This document shows positions 45,376 to 55,263 of a stretch of 64,000 bases of DNA, in pieces (positions within the stretch are counted from its first letter, which is position 1; each line of letters opens with the position of its first letter). The notes beneath the pieces are model-generated. The model was given only the letters and a program-made list of their open reading frames with translations, did no database searches and was not told where the DNA came from. The translations under genes and the position numbers were made by a program. The stretch spans positions 3,100,001-3,164,000 of the forward strand of contig NZ_CP073697.1 of NCBI RefSeq assembly GCF_025264665.1. The letters are read 5' to 3'. The stretch is from Edaphobacter flagellatus (GTDB lineage: Bacteria > Acidobacteriota > Terriglobia > Terriglobales > Acidobacteriaceae).

Positions 45376-47565
45376 ATGAAGAGCAGAAAAAGCCGCCGCG
45401 ATTTTCTACGTATGGCTATGACCTCGGCTGCAGGTGCCGCAGCCGGAGCAAGAGTTTTCCCAGCAAGCATTAGCAAGGCTCTATCCATTCCGGCTAATCA
45501 TGTTAGCGGTACGATCAAAGACGTAGAGCATGTTGTCATTCTGATGCAGGAGAACCGATCGTTTGATCATTATTTCGGCACTCTTAAAGGGGTGCGCGGT
45601 TTTAATGATCCCCGGCCGGTCAGGCTTCCGAATGGGAAGCCGATCTGGTATCAGCCCCCGGCCACCGTTCACACTAGTCGATATCACTCCCGAGGATTGC
45701 GTTCTGATGCTCCTTATGTGCTGCCTTTCTACTTAAATCCGAAGGCAACGACAGAGTTTTCTCCCGGTACCGATCATGGATGGAGTAGTGGACATCTGGC
45801 ATGGAATCATGGAAAGCACAATCAGTGGGTGAACCAGAAGCAGGATGTCGTGACGATGGGCTATCTCAAGCGGGAAGACGTGAGCTTCCATTACGCGCTG
45901 GCAGATGCTTTCACGATATGCGATGCATACCACTGCTCAATCCACTCCAACACAGCGCCGAACAGAATCTATTTGTGGTCGGGCACCATCGATCCGCGCA
46001 ATGTCTATGGCTCCAAACCCAATGGCCCTGGCATGGGGGAACGCGGTGAGACGAACGGATATACCTGGACAACTTATCCAGAACGGTTGGAGGCCCATGG
46101 AGTCAGTTGGAAGCTTTACCAAGGAGGCTCTGGAGAGCCGGGCACACCAACAGACAATTACACGGACAATTCTCTTGAGTTTTTTGCGCAATACCAGGTA
46201 AAAGAAGGAGCGTCGCCTTCAAGTCCCCTTGTGATGAAAGGGGTGTCAAATTACACTCTCCGCGAATTTCGCGAGGACGTCGTCAAGAACCGACTGTCTC
46301 ATGTGTCCTGGATTGTCGCGCCCTATAAATACAGCGAGCATCCTGAGGCCTGCCCATCTGACGGCGCGTACTATATCAATCTTGTGCTTGAAGCCCTGAC
46401 GGCTAATCCGGATGTTTGGAGCAAAACTGTCTTCTTCATTAACTATGACGAAAATGATGGTCAGTTTGATCACATCGTCCCTCCGATGCCTCCACTTACG
46501 AGTGAGGTGAACGCACAGGGGATGGTTTCGAAGGATCTGTTGGAGAGCCTGGGAGACGAAATACTGGATCTGGACAAGTATCCAGACAATAAGCGGCCTC
46601 TGATTCCGAATGCCGATCCTGGCGGTCTTCAGCCGATTGGCCTTGGGCCACGTGTCCCTATGTTGATTATTTCCCCGTGGACGACTGGCGGGTGGGTCTG
46701 TTCGCAGGTCTTCGACCATACCTCTGTTCTCCGATTCCTTGAGGCAAGATTTGATATTCCGGAACCCAATATCAGCACCTGGCGTCGTTCTCTCTGCGGT
46801 GATCTGACCTCAGCGTTTAACTTTTCCAGTCCGCCTGAGCCCGGTATTCCACATTTTGTGGTGCCGAAGCTGATTGTCTCGCAACATCGGCCATATCATG
46901 TGCCCGATGTCCAGTCCATGCCGAAGCAGGAGCCGGGCGTTCGTAAAGCGCGTGCTCTCCCCTACGAATTCTTTGTGCATGCACGTTTACGTGACGATGA
47001 GACAGATGCGGTAGTAGAAAAGGTCTGGATTGATTTTGCGAATACGGGAGAAGCTGGAGGAGGGTTTTATGTATACAACGGCATGAAGCCCGACGATAAC
47101 CCAAGGCGTTACTCGATTTCGGCCGGGGATAACTTTTCCGACTATTGGTCAACAAAAGAAACGAATGGAGCTTACGACCTTTCCGCCTACGGCCCGAATG
47201 GATCTCACTGTCACTTCCGAGGAAATGTCGAAGAGGTGAGAGAGCATGGGAGGGCCCACCCTGAGGTGAAGGTTCGATATGACATTACGAAGGGTAATGT
47301 GTCGCTCGCACTAACGAACTATGGCTCGTCGCCGTGTACTTTCAGGGTAATGAATACCTATACCAAGAGCGCCGTACGCACCTATAAGGTTGTCGCAGGA
47401 GCAAGCGTTGATGACCATTGGGACTTGGCTTCCAGTTCGAGTTGGTACGATCTGTCTGTTGCCGTTGCGGAGATGCCAAACTACCTGAGACGTTTTGCCG
47501 GACATATTGAGACAAGGCGACCAAGTACCAGTGACCCGGCAATTTTTGAAGAAACAACATTGTGA
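45376..47565 (+). CDS. Tat-exported phospholipase C (phosphocholine-specific type)
   Basis: 729 residues. Twin-arginine signal SRRDFLRMAMTSAAG at the N-terminus. The phosphoesterase domain starts VEHVVILMQENRSFDHYFGTLKGVRGF (metal-site Glu-Asn and nucleophile region) and continues with CDAYHCSIHSNTAPNRIYLWSGTIDP and FFINYDENDGQFDHIVPP, typical of bacterial PlcC/PlcN/PlcH. The C-terminal part carries two beta-domains of the DUF756 type (ALPYEFFVHARLRDD, VKVRYDITKGNVSLALTNYGSSPCTFRV). Cleaves phospholipid head groups in the periplasm or outside. It follows the phosphate-ester transporter by 193 bp. No Pho-box was seen. Confidence 0.93.
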   Translation: MKSRKSRRDFLRMAMTSAAGAAAGARVFPASISKALSIPANHVSGTIKDVEHVVILMQENRSFDHYFGTLKGVRGFNDPRPVRLPNGKPIWYQPPATVHTSRYHSRGLRSDAPYVLPFYLNPKATTEFSPGTDHGWSSGHLAWNHGKHNQWVNQKQDVVTMGYLKREDVSFHYALADAFTICDAYHCSIHSNTAPNRIYLWSGTIDPRNVYGSKPNGPGMGERGETNGYTWTTYPERLEAHGVSWKLYQGGSGEPGTPTDNYTDNSLEFFAQYQVKEGASPSSPLVMKGVSNYTLREFREDVVKNRLSHVSWIVAPYKYSEHPEACPSDGAYYINLVLEALTANPDVWSKTVFFINYDENDGQFDHIVPPMPPLTSEVNAQGMVSKDLLESLGDEILDLDKYPDNKRPLIPNADPGGLQPIGLGPRVPMLIISPWTTGGWVCSQVFDHTSVLRFLEARFDIPEPNISTWRRSLCGDLTSAFNFSSPPEPGIPHFVVPKLIVSQHRPYHVPDVQSMPKQEPGVRKARALPYEFFVHARLRDDETDAVVEKVWIDFANTGEAGGGFYVYNGMKPDDNPRRYSISAGDNFSDYWSTKETNGAYDLSAYGPNGSHCHFRGNVEEVREHGRAHPEVKVRYDITKGNVSLALTNYGSSPCTFRVMNTYTKSAVRTYKVVAGASVDDHWDLASSSSWYDLSVAVAEMPNYLRRFAGHIETRRPSTSDPAIFEETTL

Positions 47566-47623
47566 AGAGAGAATCATTTCCCGAAGAAAGAAGCGACAGA
47601 GTTTCTTGACATAGAAATCAATA

Positions 47624-47652
47624 AAGAGGAACAATTTTGTTGTTCTTCTTTT
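47624..47652 (+). terminator. Rho-independent terminator after phospholipase C gene
   Basis: Arms AAGAGGAACAA (47624-47634) and TTGTTCTTCTT (47640-47650) with one G-T pair, five-base loop, then TT; 59 bp after the stop and before xylA. Confidence 0.7.
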
Positions 47653-47738
47653 ACGTTATGCATGGAAGAGCATTGCCCCCCGCTCGAATTTTTTACCCAG
47701 TCATTCACTGTTCGCCATGAGATGAAAGGAAAAGCATT

Positions 47739-49061
47739 TTGTCTGAAACAATCTTTAGCCACTTTCCCGCGGTGAAATTTGAAGGTCCTTCGAGCACCAA
47801 TCCCTTAGCGTATCGGTACTATGATCCTGCCTGCGTTGTATTGGGTAAGCCGCTAAGCGAGCATCTTCGTTTTGCCGTTGCCTACTGGCACTCATTCGCC
47901 ATGACGGGTAGCGATCCATTTGGTGGCCCAACGATCGACCGTCCGTGGATGGCTCCAGGTGATCCGCTCACCCTGGCAAAGCTGAAGGCCGATGCGGCAT
48001 TTGATTTCTTCCGTGTGCTTGGCTCGCCGTTTTTTTGCTTCCATGATGCTGACATTGCTCCCGCGGAGCCAACATTAGCGGGCACTTTGAAGAACCTGCA
48101 TACCATGGTGGACTATCTGGCCGAAAAGATGACCTCGTCGCAGACGAAGTTGCTATGGGGTACGGCAAACCTGTTTTCACATCCACGTTTCATGGCGGGC
48201 GCTGCGACGAATCCTGACCCGGAGGTCTTCGCTTGGTCGGCTGCTACCGTAAAGCACTGCATGGATGCGACACAACAGCTTGGCGGCTCCAACTATGTGC
48301 TGTGGGGTGGCCGTGAAGGGTACGAGACATTATTGAATACCGACATGAAGCAGGAATTGGAGCAGATGGGACGCTTCCTTTCGCTCGTTGTCGACTATAA
48401 ACACAAGATTGGCTTCAAAGGGCAGATACTCGTCGAACCGAAACCCAAAGAACCAACTTCGCACCAGTATGACTTTGATGCAGCCACAGTCTACGGCTTC
48501 CTAAAGCGCTTTGGCTTAGAGAAGGAAGTCAAGGTCAACCTTGAAGCGAATCATGCTACCTTGGCTGGCCACAGCTTTGAACATGAGATCGCAACAGCGG
48601 GTGCGTTGGGCATTTTTGGTTCGTTAGATATCAACCGTGGCGACATGTTGCTCGGATGGGATACAGATCAGTTCCCAAATGATCTATGGACGATGACGAT
48701 GGCTATGTATCAGGTGATTAAAGCCGGAGGTCTTGGGCTTGGAGGCTGCAACTTCGATGCGAAGGTACGTCGTCAGAGCTTTATGCCAGAGGATCTTATC
48801 CATGCGCATGTTGGTGGCATTGACCTGTGTGCACGAGCCTTTCTGACTGCTGCTCATCTGATTGAAGAGGGAGAGTACGACTCCATTATCGCGGAACGTT
48901 ATGCAGGCTGGAAGACGACGGAAGCTCAGGCGATGCTTGCAGGGAAGCTCTCACTAGATGAAATTGCAGCTAAGGCGGAAAAAGATGCAATAGCGCCAAA
49001 GCCAAAATCCGGTAAGCAGGAGCGTATTGAGAATCTGCTTGTCAGGAAAATTTATTCCTAG
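47739..49061 (+). CDS. xylA: Xylose isomerase
   Basis: 440 residues. Converts D-xylose to D-xylulose with two divalent metal ions. Start codon is TTG with AAAGGA nine bases upstream. Active-site segments: [31 protein letters not shown] (His/Asp dyad), [19 protein letters not shown] (Glu ligand), [17 protein letters not shown] and [20 protein letters not shown] (Asp ligands). Belongs to the longer class II enzymes of about 440 residues. xylB is 13 kb away, so the xylose genes are not in one operon here. Confidence 0.97.
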   Translation: MSETIFSHFPAVKFEGPSSTNPLAYRYYDPACVVLGKPLSEHLRFAVAYWHSFAMTGSDPFGGPTIDRPWMAPGDPLTLAKLKADAAFDFFRVLGSPFFCFHDADIAPAEPTLAGTLKNLHTMVDYLAEKMTSSQTKLLWGTANLFSHPRFMAGAATNPDPEVFAWSAATVKHCMDATQQLGGSNYVLWGGREGYETLLNTDMKQELEQMGRFLSLVVDYKHKIGFKGQILVEPKPKEPTSHQYDFDAATVYGFLKRFGLEKEVKVNLEANHATLAGHSFEHEIATAGALGIFGSLDINRGDMLLGWDTDQFPNDLWTMTMAMYQVIKAGGLGLGGCNFDAKVRRQSFMPEDLIHAHVGGIDLCARAFLTAAHLIEEGEYDSIIAERYAGWKTTEAQAMLAGKLSLDEIAAKAEKDAIAPKPKSGKQERIENLLVRKIYS

Positions 49062-49123
49062 TGTCTACATGCAAATGCATGAGCTTAGGTAGTGGTGATG
49101 ATGGCAATCGACGCATTTCACGG

Positions 49124-50557
49124 TTAGGAAATGTGGGCTTCAGCAAGCTTTATGGCTTTCGAAGCAATTGAGTCCAAAGACGGACTGCCCTGTGTTTGAT
49201 CGAGACGAGCCCATTGAATTGCAAAATTTCCAAGCGTCGTACTCTCCACAGAGCATCGATGCACGGGAACACCCGTTGCGACCGCCGTCAATGTATTGAG
49301 GTAATCATTACGGCTGCCGCCTCCGACGGCATATATACGCGCAGCGCGCCGTCCTGTTAAAGATTCGAGATCGTCCAGTAGTGTTGCATAACGTGCGGCA
49401 AGACTGTGAAAGATCAAATTTGCATATTGTGGCGCGGCCTCGTGCCCCTGTGGAAGCTGTTGTAGCTGACGACGGATTCTCTGATCGTTGATACGCTGCG
49501 CCATATCTCCAGTGAGACCAAGCGTGGGATCATCCAGATCAAGCAGCGAATCGGGAGGGTGTAGTCTTTCAGCCTCTGCAATCAATTCAGGAAAGTCCCA
49601 CGTACGTGCCGGATCCCAGACATTGAGGTACTGGCGCAGCAGCCACATGCCCGGAATACCGCGATGAAAGAGAATCTTTCTGCCCGCGCTACCGAGGTTG
49701 GTGAAGCCCCGCGCGCAGGCGTCAGAAGTTCTAAGTGGAGTTGCAAGCAACTGGCCCAGCAGCGACCAGGTTCCAGAACTGAGATAGGCCCAGGGCTCGC
49801 TGCTCATTACCGGTATTCCTGCCACGGCTGAAGCCGTATCATGGCAGGCCGGGGCAATGAGTTGCGTATTGGCGAATGCGGGAAGGCTGCGCAAGTCGCA
49901 GTTCAGCGTGCCCAGAATCATTCCGGTTTCTACGAGCTCGGGTGCTGCCTCCAAGGAAAGTCCGAGAGCCGCGAAAAGCGGAGCGGACCATGCACGCTTC
50001 TCCAGATCAACTAGCCCGGTGTGTGTCGCATTCGTGTATTCCGCTATACGAGGTGCGCCGAGTCGATGAAGCACATACTCTGGCAGATTGACCCACGGAG
50101 TCGAAGCAGAGATTCCAGCCAGCTTGTCCGCATAAAGTTGATAGATCGTATTGATCGTTTGTATTTGCGTTCCAGCAATCGCATATAACTCTGTTTCTGG
50201 AATCAGCGCATGCACGGCTTTCAGGGCTTTTTGATTGCGCTCATCCCGATAACAGAATGGCTGCGACAGTGGCTTGCTTGCCGAATTGAGACGCACATAG
50301 TCCACAGCCCAACCCGTCACGCCAATCGCATCGATCGGTTTGCTCGCTAATGCTGCACACTCGCGAAGTCCCGCATCGACTTCGTTGCAAATCCGGTCCA
50401 GATTCCAGCGCAGGCCGCCTGCTCCGTCGTCCTGTGGCTGATTGTTCGTCCGCCGCACGATCGAGATTTTCGGTCGACAGTTGTCCCATTCGAGCAGAGA
50501 GATTCTGCAGCTTTCTGCGCCGAGATCAATTGCTACCAGAGTTGGCTGCAAACTCAC
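49124..50557 (-). CDS. rhaB: L-rhamnulokinase
   Basis: 477-residue FGGY kinase that phosphorylates L-rhamnulose. MSLQPTLVAIDLGAESCRISLLEWD at the N-terminus, VTGWAVDYVRLN, CYRDERNQKAL and LPEYVLHRLGAPRIAEYTNATHTGLVD, as in RhaB. HDTASAVAGIPVMSSEPWAYLSSGTWSLLG carries the ATPase region; IYAVGGGSRNDYLNTL is at the C-terminus. Start overlaps the aldolase-dehydrogenase stop by four bases. Final gene of the rhamnose run. Confidence 0.95.
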   Translation of the reverse strand: MSLQPTLVAIDLGAESCRISLLEWDNCRPKISIVRRTNNQPQDDGAGGLRWNLDRICNEVDAGLRECAALASKPIDAIGVTGWAVDYVRLNSASKPLSQPFCYRDERNQKALKAVHALIPETELYAIAGTQIQTINTIYQLYADKLAGISASTPWVNLPEYVLHRLGAPRIAEYTNATHTGLVDLEKRAWSAPLFAALGLSLEAAPELVETGMILGTLNCDLRSLPAFANTQLIAPACHDTASAVAGIPVMSSEPWAYLSSGTWSLLGQLLATPLRTSDACARGFTNLGSAGRKILFHRGIPGMWLLRQYLNVWDPARTWDFPELIAEAERLHPPDSLLDLDDPTLGLTGDMAQRINDQRIRRQLQQLPQGHEAAPQYANLIFHSLAARYATLLDDLESLTGRRAARIYAVGGGSRNDYLNTLTAVATGVPVHRCSVESTTLGNFAIQWARLDQTQGSPSLDSIASKAIKLAEAHIS

Positions 50558-52761
50558 CGCAGGAAGGCCTCAGGCAGGCCACCATCAACGGGAATTAAGT
50601 GGCCGCTTGTGCAGCGTGTGTGCGGTCCGGCAAGAAACAAAATCGCCTGTGCGCAGTCCACGGGGTCAATGGGTTGGTGGGTCAGGGTACGTCTTGCGTA
50701 GAACGTAGCGAGTGATTCGCGAAGCTGGTCGTCGCTGGCAGCATTGTCAAAGTCTATATCGTATTTTTTTAAGGATGCGATCACTCGGTCGCGCGGAAAC
50801 ATCGTTGACCCTTTGACCACTGTGGCCGGACTGATGCCATTTACCCTTACATGTGGTGCCAACGCTACAGCCAGCTCTCGTACCAAGTGGCTCAATGCCG
50901 CCTTGCTTACATCGTAAGCCTCACTGCCTCGTTTGGGCACTACCGCATTCGCTGAACTGGTTAGTACGATGACTCCATTAAGGGCCTGCGTAGCGAAGAG
51001 TTTGGCCGCCTCATCGGCAAGCAGATAGTTCGCTGTCACATTTAGATCAAGCGTGGTTCCCCAAGTGCTATCGTCAATCACGCCTGTGGGAGAAGATGGG
51101 AAGATCGCTGCCGTATTGATCAGAATATCCAGGCCGCCGAACTGCGCCACGGAGGCCTTCATGGCGCTCTCAATCGCAGTCCGGCTGCGAATGTCAATCT
51201 CGGTAATACCAATAGCGTCCTTTCCGGCAATCTCGCGGGCTTCTTTCGCTACTGCTTCTGCGCCAACCAGATCGCGGTCCGCGATCATAATGTGTGCGCC
51301 GCGTTGAGCTGCGAGCAACACAGACGCTTTACCTATGCCGCTTGCTCCGCCAACAACCAACACAACCCGTCTGCTGAGTTCTTTTTCCGGAGGCTGCCTG
51401 CGAATCTTTGCTTCTTCAAGAGCCCAATATTCGATGCGGAATGCCTCTGATGGGGGCAGCGACACATAATTAGCATGAACTTTGAATGCATCTCTTGGGG
51501 CTGCGGGTCCCGCCTGAGGCAGTTCGTGCATCGGTTCATTCCCGTTCAGCGCCGTTGCGCCTTCCATGACATGAATCGCATTGACGTAGAACTCGCCGGT
51601 GATTCGTGCCTCCGCTTTGGTCTTGCCAAAGGAGAACATGCCGAGGCCAGGAATCAGCACGACCGTTGGATTTGGATCGCGCATGGCTGGGGAAACGGGT
51701 TCCGCATGTTGCTTGTAATAGGATTCATATTCTGCTCGATAATTGGCTAACGCCGATTCAAGCTTCTTTTTTAGGACGGCAACATCATCTTCCGCGCTTG
51801 CGGCCACAAACATTGGGCGGATTTTTGTTCGGATAAAGTGGTCCGGACAGCTGGTGCCCAGATGTGCCAGTGCTGCCGCATCGTGCGCATTTACAAATTG
51901 CATAACATCCGGAATATCTGTCCAGCTTCCGATCAAAGGTTTCTGCTGGGAGACATGCCCACGCAGAAAGGGCAGGAGCTCGAGAGCGAGATCTTTGCTA
52001 TTTGCGCGTGTTTTAGTAACTTCTCCACCAAATATCGCGCCCTGCTTGCGGAACTGATGTTCTTGCACAAATTGCCCTAGGTGATCGATGACTGCCAGCG
52101 TATTCAGGTAGCACTCACGTTGTGTGTTGCCCCATGTGAACAGGCCGTGTCCACCCAGCACCACGCCATCGGCGTTCGGATTCTGTTCTATAACCTGCCG
52201 CAGCATCATCCCCAATTCAAATCCGGGTCTCTGCCATGGAAGCCAGACAAGAGAGTGTCCAAATTGCTGGTTGAATTCCTGCATCTTCTCCTTGCCATTG
52301 GCAGAAGCGGCCAACGCAATGGCCCAATCCGGATGGAGGTGGTCGATATGGGGGTAGGGAAGAAATCCGTGCAAGGGCGTATCAATCGAGGCTGCAATTG
52401 GATTCTGGTCAAACGTGCACAGAGGATACTTCTCAACCATCAGGTCTTCTACGGCTACTCCACCGTATTGCTTCTCCAGTGCGCGTAGTTTGTTGAGATA
52501 GAGCGTAGCAAAGCCCTTACGCTGGATACTGCCAAGATCACCGCCACTGCCCTTGATCCATAACACTTCAATTGGTTCACCGGTCAGGGGATCAGGCTGC
52601 AGGAGCTTCGAACTGGTATTACCGCCGCCAAAATTTGTGATTCGCAGGTCAGCTCCAAGAAGGTTGGAGCGGTAACGCAATAGCTCGGGTTCATCGAGCG
52701 TGGAAGCTACTTTTTCGTCCCACAGATCTTTTAAAAGCCGCAGATTAGCAAGAGCCTTCAT
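50554..52761 (-). CDS. rhaD: Bifunctional rhamnulose-1-phosphate aldolase / short-chain alcohol dehydrogenase
   Basis: 735 residues from ATG 52761 (AGGGGA seven bases upstream); earlier in-frame ATGs at 52779 and 52881 are less supported. N-terminal class II aldolase domain (RSNLLGADLRITNFGGGNTSSKL, WIKGSGGDLGSIQRKGF, LGGHGLFTWG) and C-terminal short-chain dehydrogenase (RVVLVVGGASGIGKASVLLAAQRGAHIMIADRD, catalytic Tyr-Lys in GSEAYDVSKAALSHLV). It splits rhamnulose-1-phosphate to DHAP and lactaldehyde and oxidises or reduces the lactaldehyde, as in Rhizobium/Bacillus RhaD (YuxG). Followed by rhaB with a four-base overlap. Confidence 0.95.
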   Translation of the reverse strand: MKALANLRLLKDLWDEKVASTLDEPELLRYRSNLLGADLRITNFGGGNTSSKLLQPDPLTGEPIEVLWIKGSGGDLGSIQRKGFATLYLNKLRALEKQYGGVAVEDLMVEKYPLCTFDQNPIAASIDTPLHGFLPYPHIDHLHPDWAIALAASANGKEKMQEFNQQFGHSLVWLPWQRPGFELGMMLRQVIEQNPNADGVVLGGHGLFTWGNTQRECYLNTLAVIDHLGQFVQEHQFRKQGAIFGGEVTKTRANSKDLALELLPFLRGHVSQQKPLIGSWTDIPDVMQFVNAHDAAALAHLGTSCPDHFIRTKIRPMFVAASAEDDVAVLKKKLESALANYRAEYESYYKQHAEPVSPAMRDPNPTVVLIPGLGMFSFGKTKAEARITGEFYVNAIHVMEGATALNGNEPMHELPQAGPAAPRDAFKVHANYVSLPPSEAFRIEYWALEEAKIRRQPPEKELSRRVVLVVGGASGIGKASVLLAAQRGAHIMIADRDLVGAEAVAKEAREIAGKDAIGITEIDIRSRTAIESAMKASVAQFGGLDILINTAAIFPSSPTGVIDDSTWGTTLDLNVTANYLLADEAAKLFATQALNGVIVLTSSANAVVPKRGSEAYDVSKAALSHLVRELAVALAPHVRVNGISPATVVKGSTMFPRDRVIASLKKYDIDFDNAASDDQLRESLATFYARRTLTHQPIDPVDCAQAILFLAGPHTRCTSGHLIPVDGGLPEAFLR

Positions 52762-52797
52762 CTCGTTTCCCCTGTCCATGCTGGCAGCATATACCAA

Positions 52798-52815
52798 TAG
52801 GAAAAATATTTCTAT
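52798..52815. promoter_or_regulatory. Candidate rhamnose operator, copy 2
   Basis: TAGGAA (52798-52803), six bases, then TTCTAT-like right half (52810-52815), followed by ATTGA. It matches the better copy at 55264-55281 and lies 37-54 bp upstream of rhaD, after the regulator gene. The right half has mismatches to the palindrome. Confidence 0.45.
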
Positions 52816-52887
52816 ATTGATATATGCTCCAAAACAAACCTTTAGGTCGTCGATGAAAAACGATGGATTGAGAGAGCACACTACTAT

Positions 52888-53985
52888 TTAAAGATGACGG
52901 TTGTGCAATGATTCAGCTGTTACCAGCTTGTGTTCAACAAAGTTATATGGGGCAACAGTCTGTCCTTGAAGTAGGGACAGTCCTAGCTGTATGAGCATCG
53001 GACCGTAGCTTGCTGCTTCATGAGAGACGGAGGCCACCCAAGGACTGCCTGGGCGTCGCATCTCCTCGAGGACTTCAGGAATGCAATCCTGTCCCACAAT
53101 GGCAACATGTTTTTCACGTTTCAGGCTGCGCGCAGCTTCTAGGGCACCCAATGCGCTCGTGTCTGTAGCGCCTGCAACCAATATGTGCCGATCTTTAGGA
53201 TGCCTGTTCAGAAAGTCAGTGACCAGCCGGGCGCTTTTTTCGCGGATGCCTCTGCAATCCATGCGGACAAAAGACTCCACCGGAAGGTCCGGCAACTGTG
53301 CGCGTATGCCTTCGAACGCACCAGTGATGCGACTTTGCACCAGCGGCCCAGCATCTTCAATATCGAGTCCGAGCACCCAATTCACCTTCCCACCCCAGTT
53401 CGCAACTGCATGCTCGGCTAAAGACTGCCCTGCCACCATTCCAACGCGAAAATTATCTACGCCGAAGTATGTTGCGTGTGGATGCGGAATATCAATCGCA
53501 ATCAGTGGGATGCCTGCGGTGGCGATTTTATCCGCAATAATGGGTGCAACCTTCTGGTCAATCTGAAATTCAATGACTAGATCCACGCGGTTCTTTACGA
53601 ACTCTTCCGCTGCTTTCACCGCAGTCTCTGCATCATAGCAATTGTCCAGAATAGTTAGATCTACCCCAGCTTGCGCTGCGGCATCCTGAAGACTGGCTGT
53701 GACAGCCTCTGAAAACGGCATGTCTCCACTCTGCTTACCGAACCCAAAGCGTACCTTGCGAGGGCGGCTGATCAGCCGATACTGCCCATCCTGTGACTGC
53801 GCCACGTACCCGCGATGCACAAAGGTTTTGAGCACACGATATACGGTGGTTTTTGAGATGTGAGTGCGTTGGTAGATCGCCTCAAGCGACATAGGGCGAT
53901 CCTCACGCTGCAATAGTTCCAGGATGTCTAAAGCTTTAGAGAGAAGAGGAACCAGGTATAGTCGTTTCGTCGTAGAGATAGGCAA
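52888..53985 (-). CDS. Chimeric regulator: IclR-type HTH plus periplasmic-sugar-binding-like domain
   Basis: 365 residues. Residues about 9-76 form an IclR-type winged helix (VPLLSKALDILELLQREDRPMSLEAIYQRTHISKTTVYRVLKTFVHRGYVAQSQDGQYRL). Instead of the usual IclR effector domain, residues about 88-355 have the type I periplasmic binding fold (MPFSEAVTASLQDAAAQAGVDL, NRVDLVIEFQIDQKVAPIIADKIATAGIPLIAIDIPHP, VLGLDIEDAGPLVQSRITGAFEGI, ILVAGATDTSALGALEA). LacI proteins share this fold but have another HTH. It sits between rhaI and rhaD, so it probably senses rhamnose or rhamnulose. A repeated palindrome upstream of both flanking genes is a candidate site. Confidence 0.85.
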   Translation of the reverse strand: MPISTTKRLYLVPLLSKALDILELLQREDRPMSLEAIYQRTHISKTTVYRVLKTFVHRGYVAQSQDGQYRLISRPRKVRFGFGKQSGDMPFSEAVTASLQDAAAQAGVDLTILDNCYDAETAVKAAEEFVKNRVDLVIEFQIDQKVAPIIADKIATAGIPLIAIDIPHPHATYFGVDNFRVGMVAGQSLAEHAVANWGGKVNWVLGLDIEDAGPLVQSRITGAFEGIRAQLPDLPVESFVRMDCRGIREKSARLVTDFLNRHPKDRHILVAGATDTSALGALEAARSLKREKHVAIVGQDCIPEVLEEMRRPGSPWVASVSHEAASYGPMLIQLGLSLLQGQTVAPYNFVEHKLVTAESLHNRHL

Positions 53986-54068
53986 AGCAGGCCTCGAATG
54001 AGCTTACAGTCAGCCTTATCATAAAGGGTTGCTATCGGAATTCTCTGGTGCAATTCGATATTGCGACA

Positions 54069-55247
54069 TTATGCATACGATGAGGCAGACTGTGCATTCG
54101 CGGCTTTTCTCTCAGCGCGAATGCGTTCCACGTACCCACTCTGGCGTAACGCTGCCATCGGCTCTTCTGGCAGTTCACGCTGTTTTCTCCATTCACGGAC
54201 CATAGGGCGCACATCAAGCCAGAAGGCCCGACGCAGGCATTCTTCCGCATCTACTAGGCGGCATTGCTTTTGGTATTCGACCAATTCCTGACGGTCAACA
54301 CATGCAGCCTTCGCAAATATCTCCTGCGCGGTGCATACAGTTTGAACCATCGCCTCCAATTTGCCTTTCATGTTGTGGCTCTGGTCGACCATAAAGGCGA
54401 CCTGGTCAAACCCGTTTTCAGAAGAAAGCAATTCGTGGAAAATACGGAATACCTGGTATGGGTCAATCGACCCTAATGTCAGATCATCATCCGCGTATCG
54501 GCGATCATTGAAGTGGAACCCTCCAAGCTGGCCTTCCCGGAGCAACCAGGCGACGATCTGTTCAATGTTTTGCCCCTGGTAGTGATGTCCCGTATCGACC
54601 AACACCGCCGCCTGCAGGCCTGCCTGTCGCGCCAGCAGCAGAGCCATGCCCCAGTCTGCAATATCGGTGTGATAAAAGGCTGGCTCAAACGGCTTGTATT
54701 CAATCAGCATGCGCTGTTCCAACCCTAGTTCGGCATGTGTTGCAGCGAGCGCGTCAGCCATCCATTCGATCCGCTTTCGAATACTCTGCGTCCCGGGATA
54801 GTTCGATCCGTCCGCTATCCATAAGGAAATGTCTCGTGACTCAAGTCTTTTGCCGATCCTCACCGATTCCAGCAGGTGGTCTAAGGCAAGTTGGCGGATT
54901 ACCGAGTCAGGATTGCAGATAGATCCGAATTTATATTCCTGCCGCTCAAAAAGATTGGGATTGATAGAGCCAGGGCGGATGCCGTGCTTCGTTGCCAAGT
55001 CGCGGATTTTTGTCGTGTCCGCTTCGCCGCCTGGAAGATCCCACAGAACATGCAATGCGAGCGTAGGGCAACATCCGGTCAGCGAATGTACCTCTCCAGC
55101 ATCGGCAAACTTTTCCTCAATGCAAGTTGCAGCCTCAGACTGTAAATACTTACCGAATCGCGTGCCGGTGTTGGCGAACCCCCAGGACGGCAGTTCGATT
55201 TGAAAAACATCGAGAGCCTTGCCAATCCGCTCTTCTATGTTGTGCAA
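54069..55247 (-). CDS. rhaI: L-rhamnose isomerase
   Basis: 392 residues, related to the RhaI (Pseudomonas-type) isomerases rather than the RhaA type of E. coli. TIM-barrel metal enzyme converting L-rhamnose to L-rhamnulose. GEVHSLTGCCPTLALHVLWDLPGG, HGIRPGSINPNLFERQEYKFGSICNPD, LWIADGSNYPGTQSIRKRIEW, IEYKPFEPAFYHTDIADWG (Glu ligand), AVLVDTGHHYQGQNIEQIVAWLL and GFHFNDRRYADDDLTLGSIDP (Asp ligands) are seen. First gene of the run on the minus strand, with an operator-like palindrome 17-34 bp before it. Confidence 0.94.
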   Translation of the reverse strand: MHNIEERIGKALDVFQIELPSWGFANTGTRFGKYLQSEAATCIEEKFADAGEVHSLTGCCPTLALHVLWDLPGGEADTTKIRDLATKHGIRPGSINPNLFERQEYKFGSICNPDSVIRQLALDHLLESVRIGKRLESRDISLWIADGSNYPGTQSIRKRIEWMADALAATHAELGLEQRMLIEYKPFEPAFYHTDIADWGMALLLARQAGLQAAVLVDTGHHYQGQNIEQIVAWLLREGQLGGFHFNDRRYADDDLTLGSIDPYQVFRIFHELLSSENGFDQVAFMVDQSHNMKGKLEAMVQTVCTAQEIFAKAACVDRQELVEYQKQCRLVDAEECLRRAFWLDVRPMVREWRKQRELPEEPMAALRQSGYVERIRAERKAANAQSASSYA

Positions 55248-55263
55248 GTCCCCTCCACTTGAG

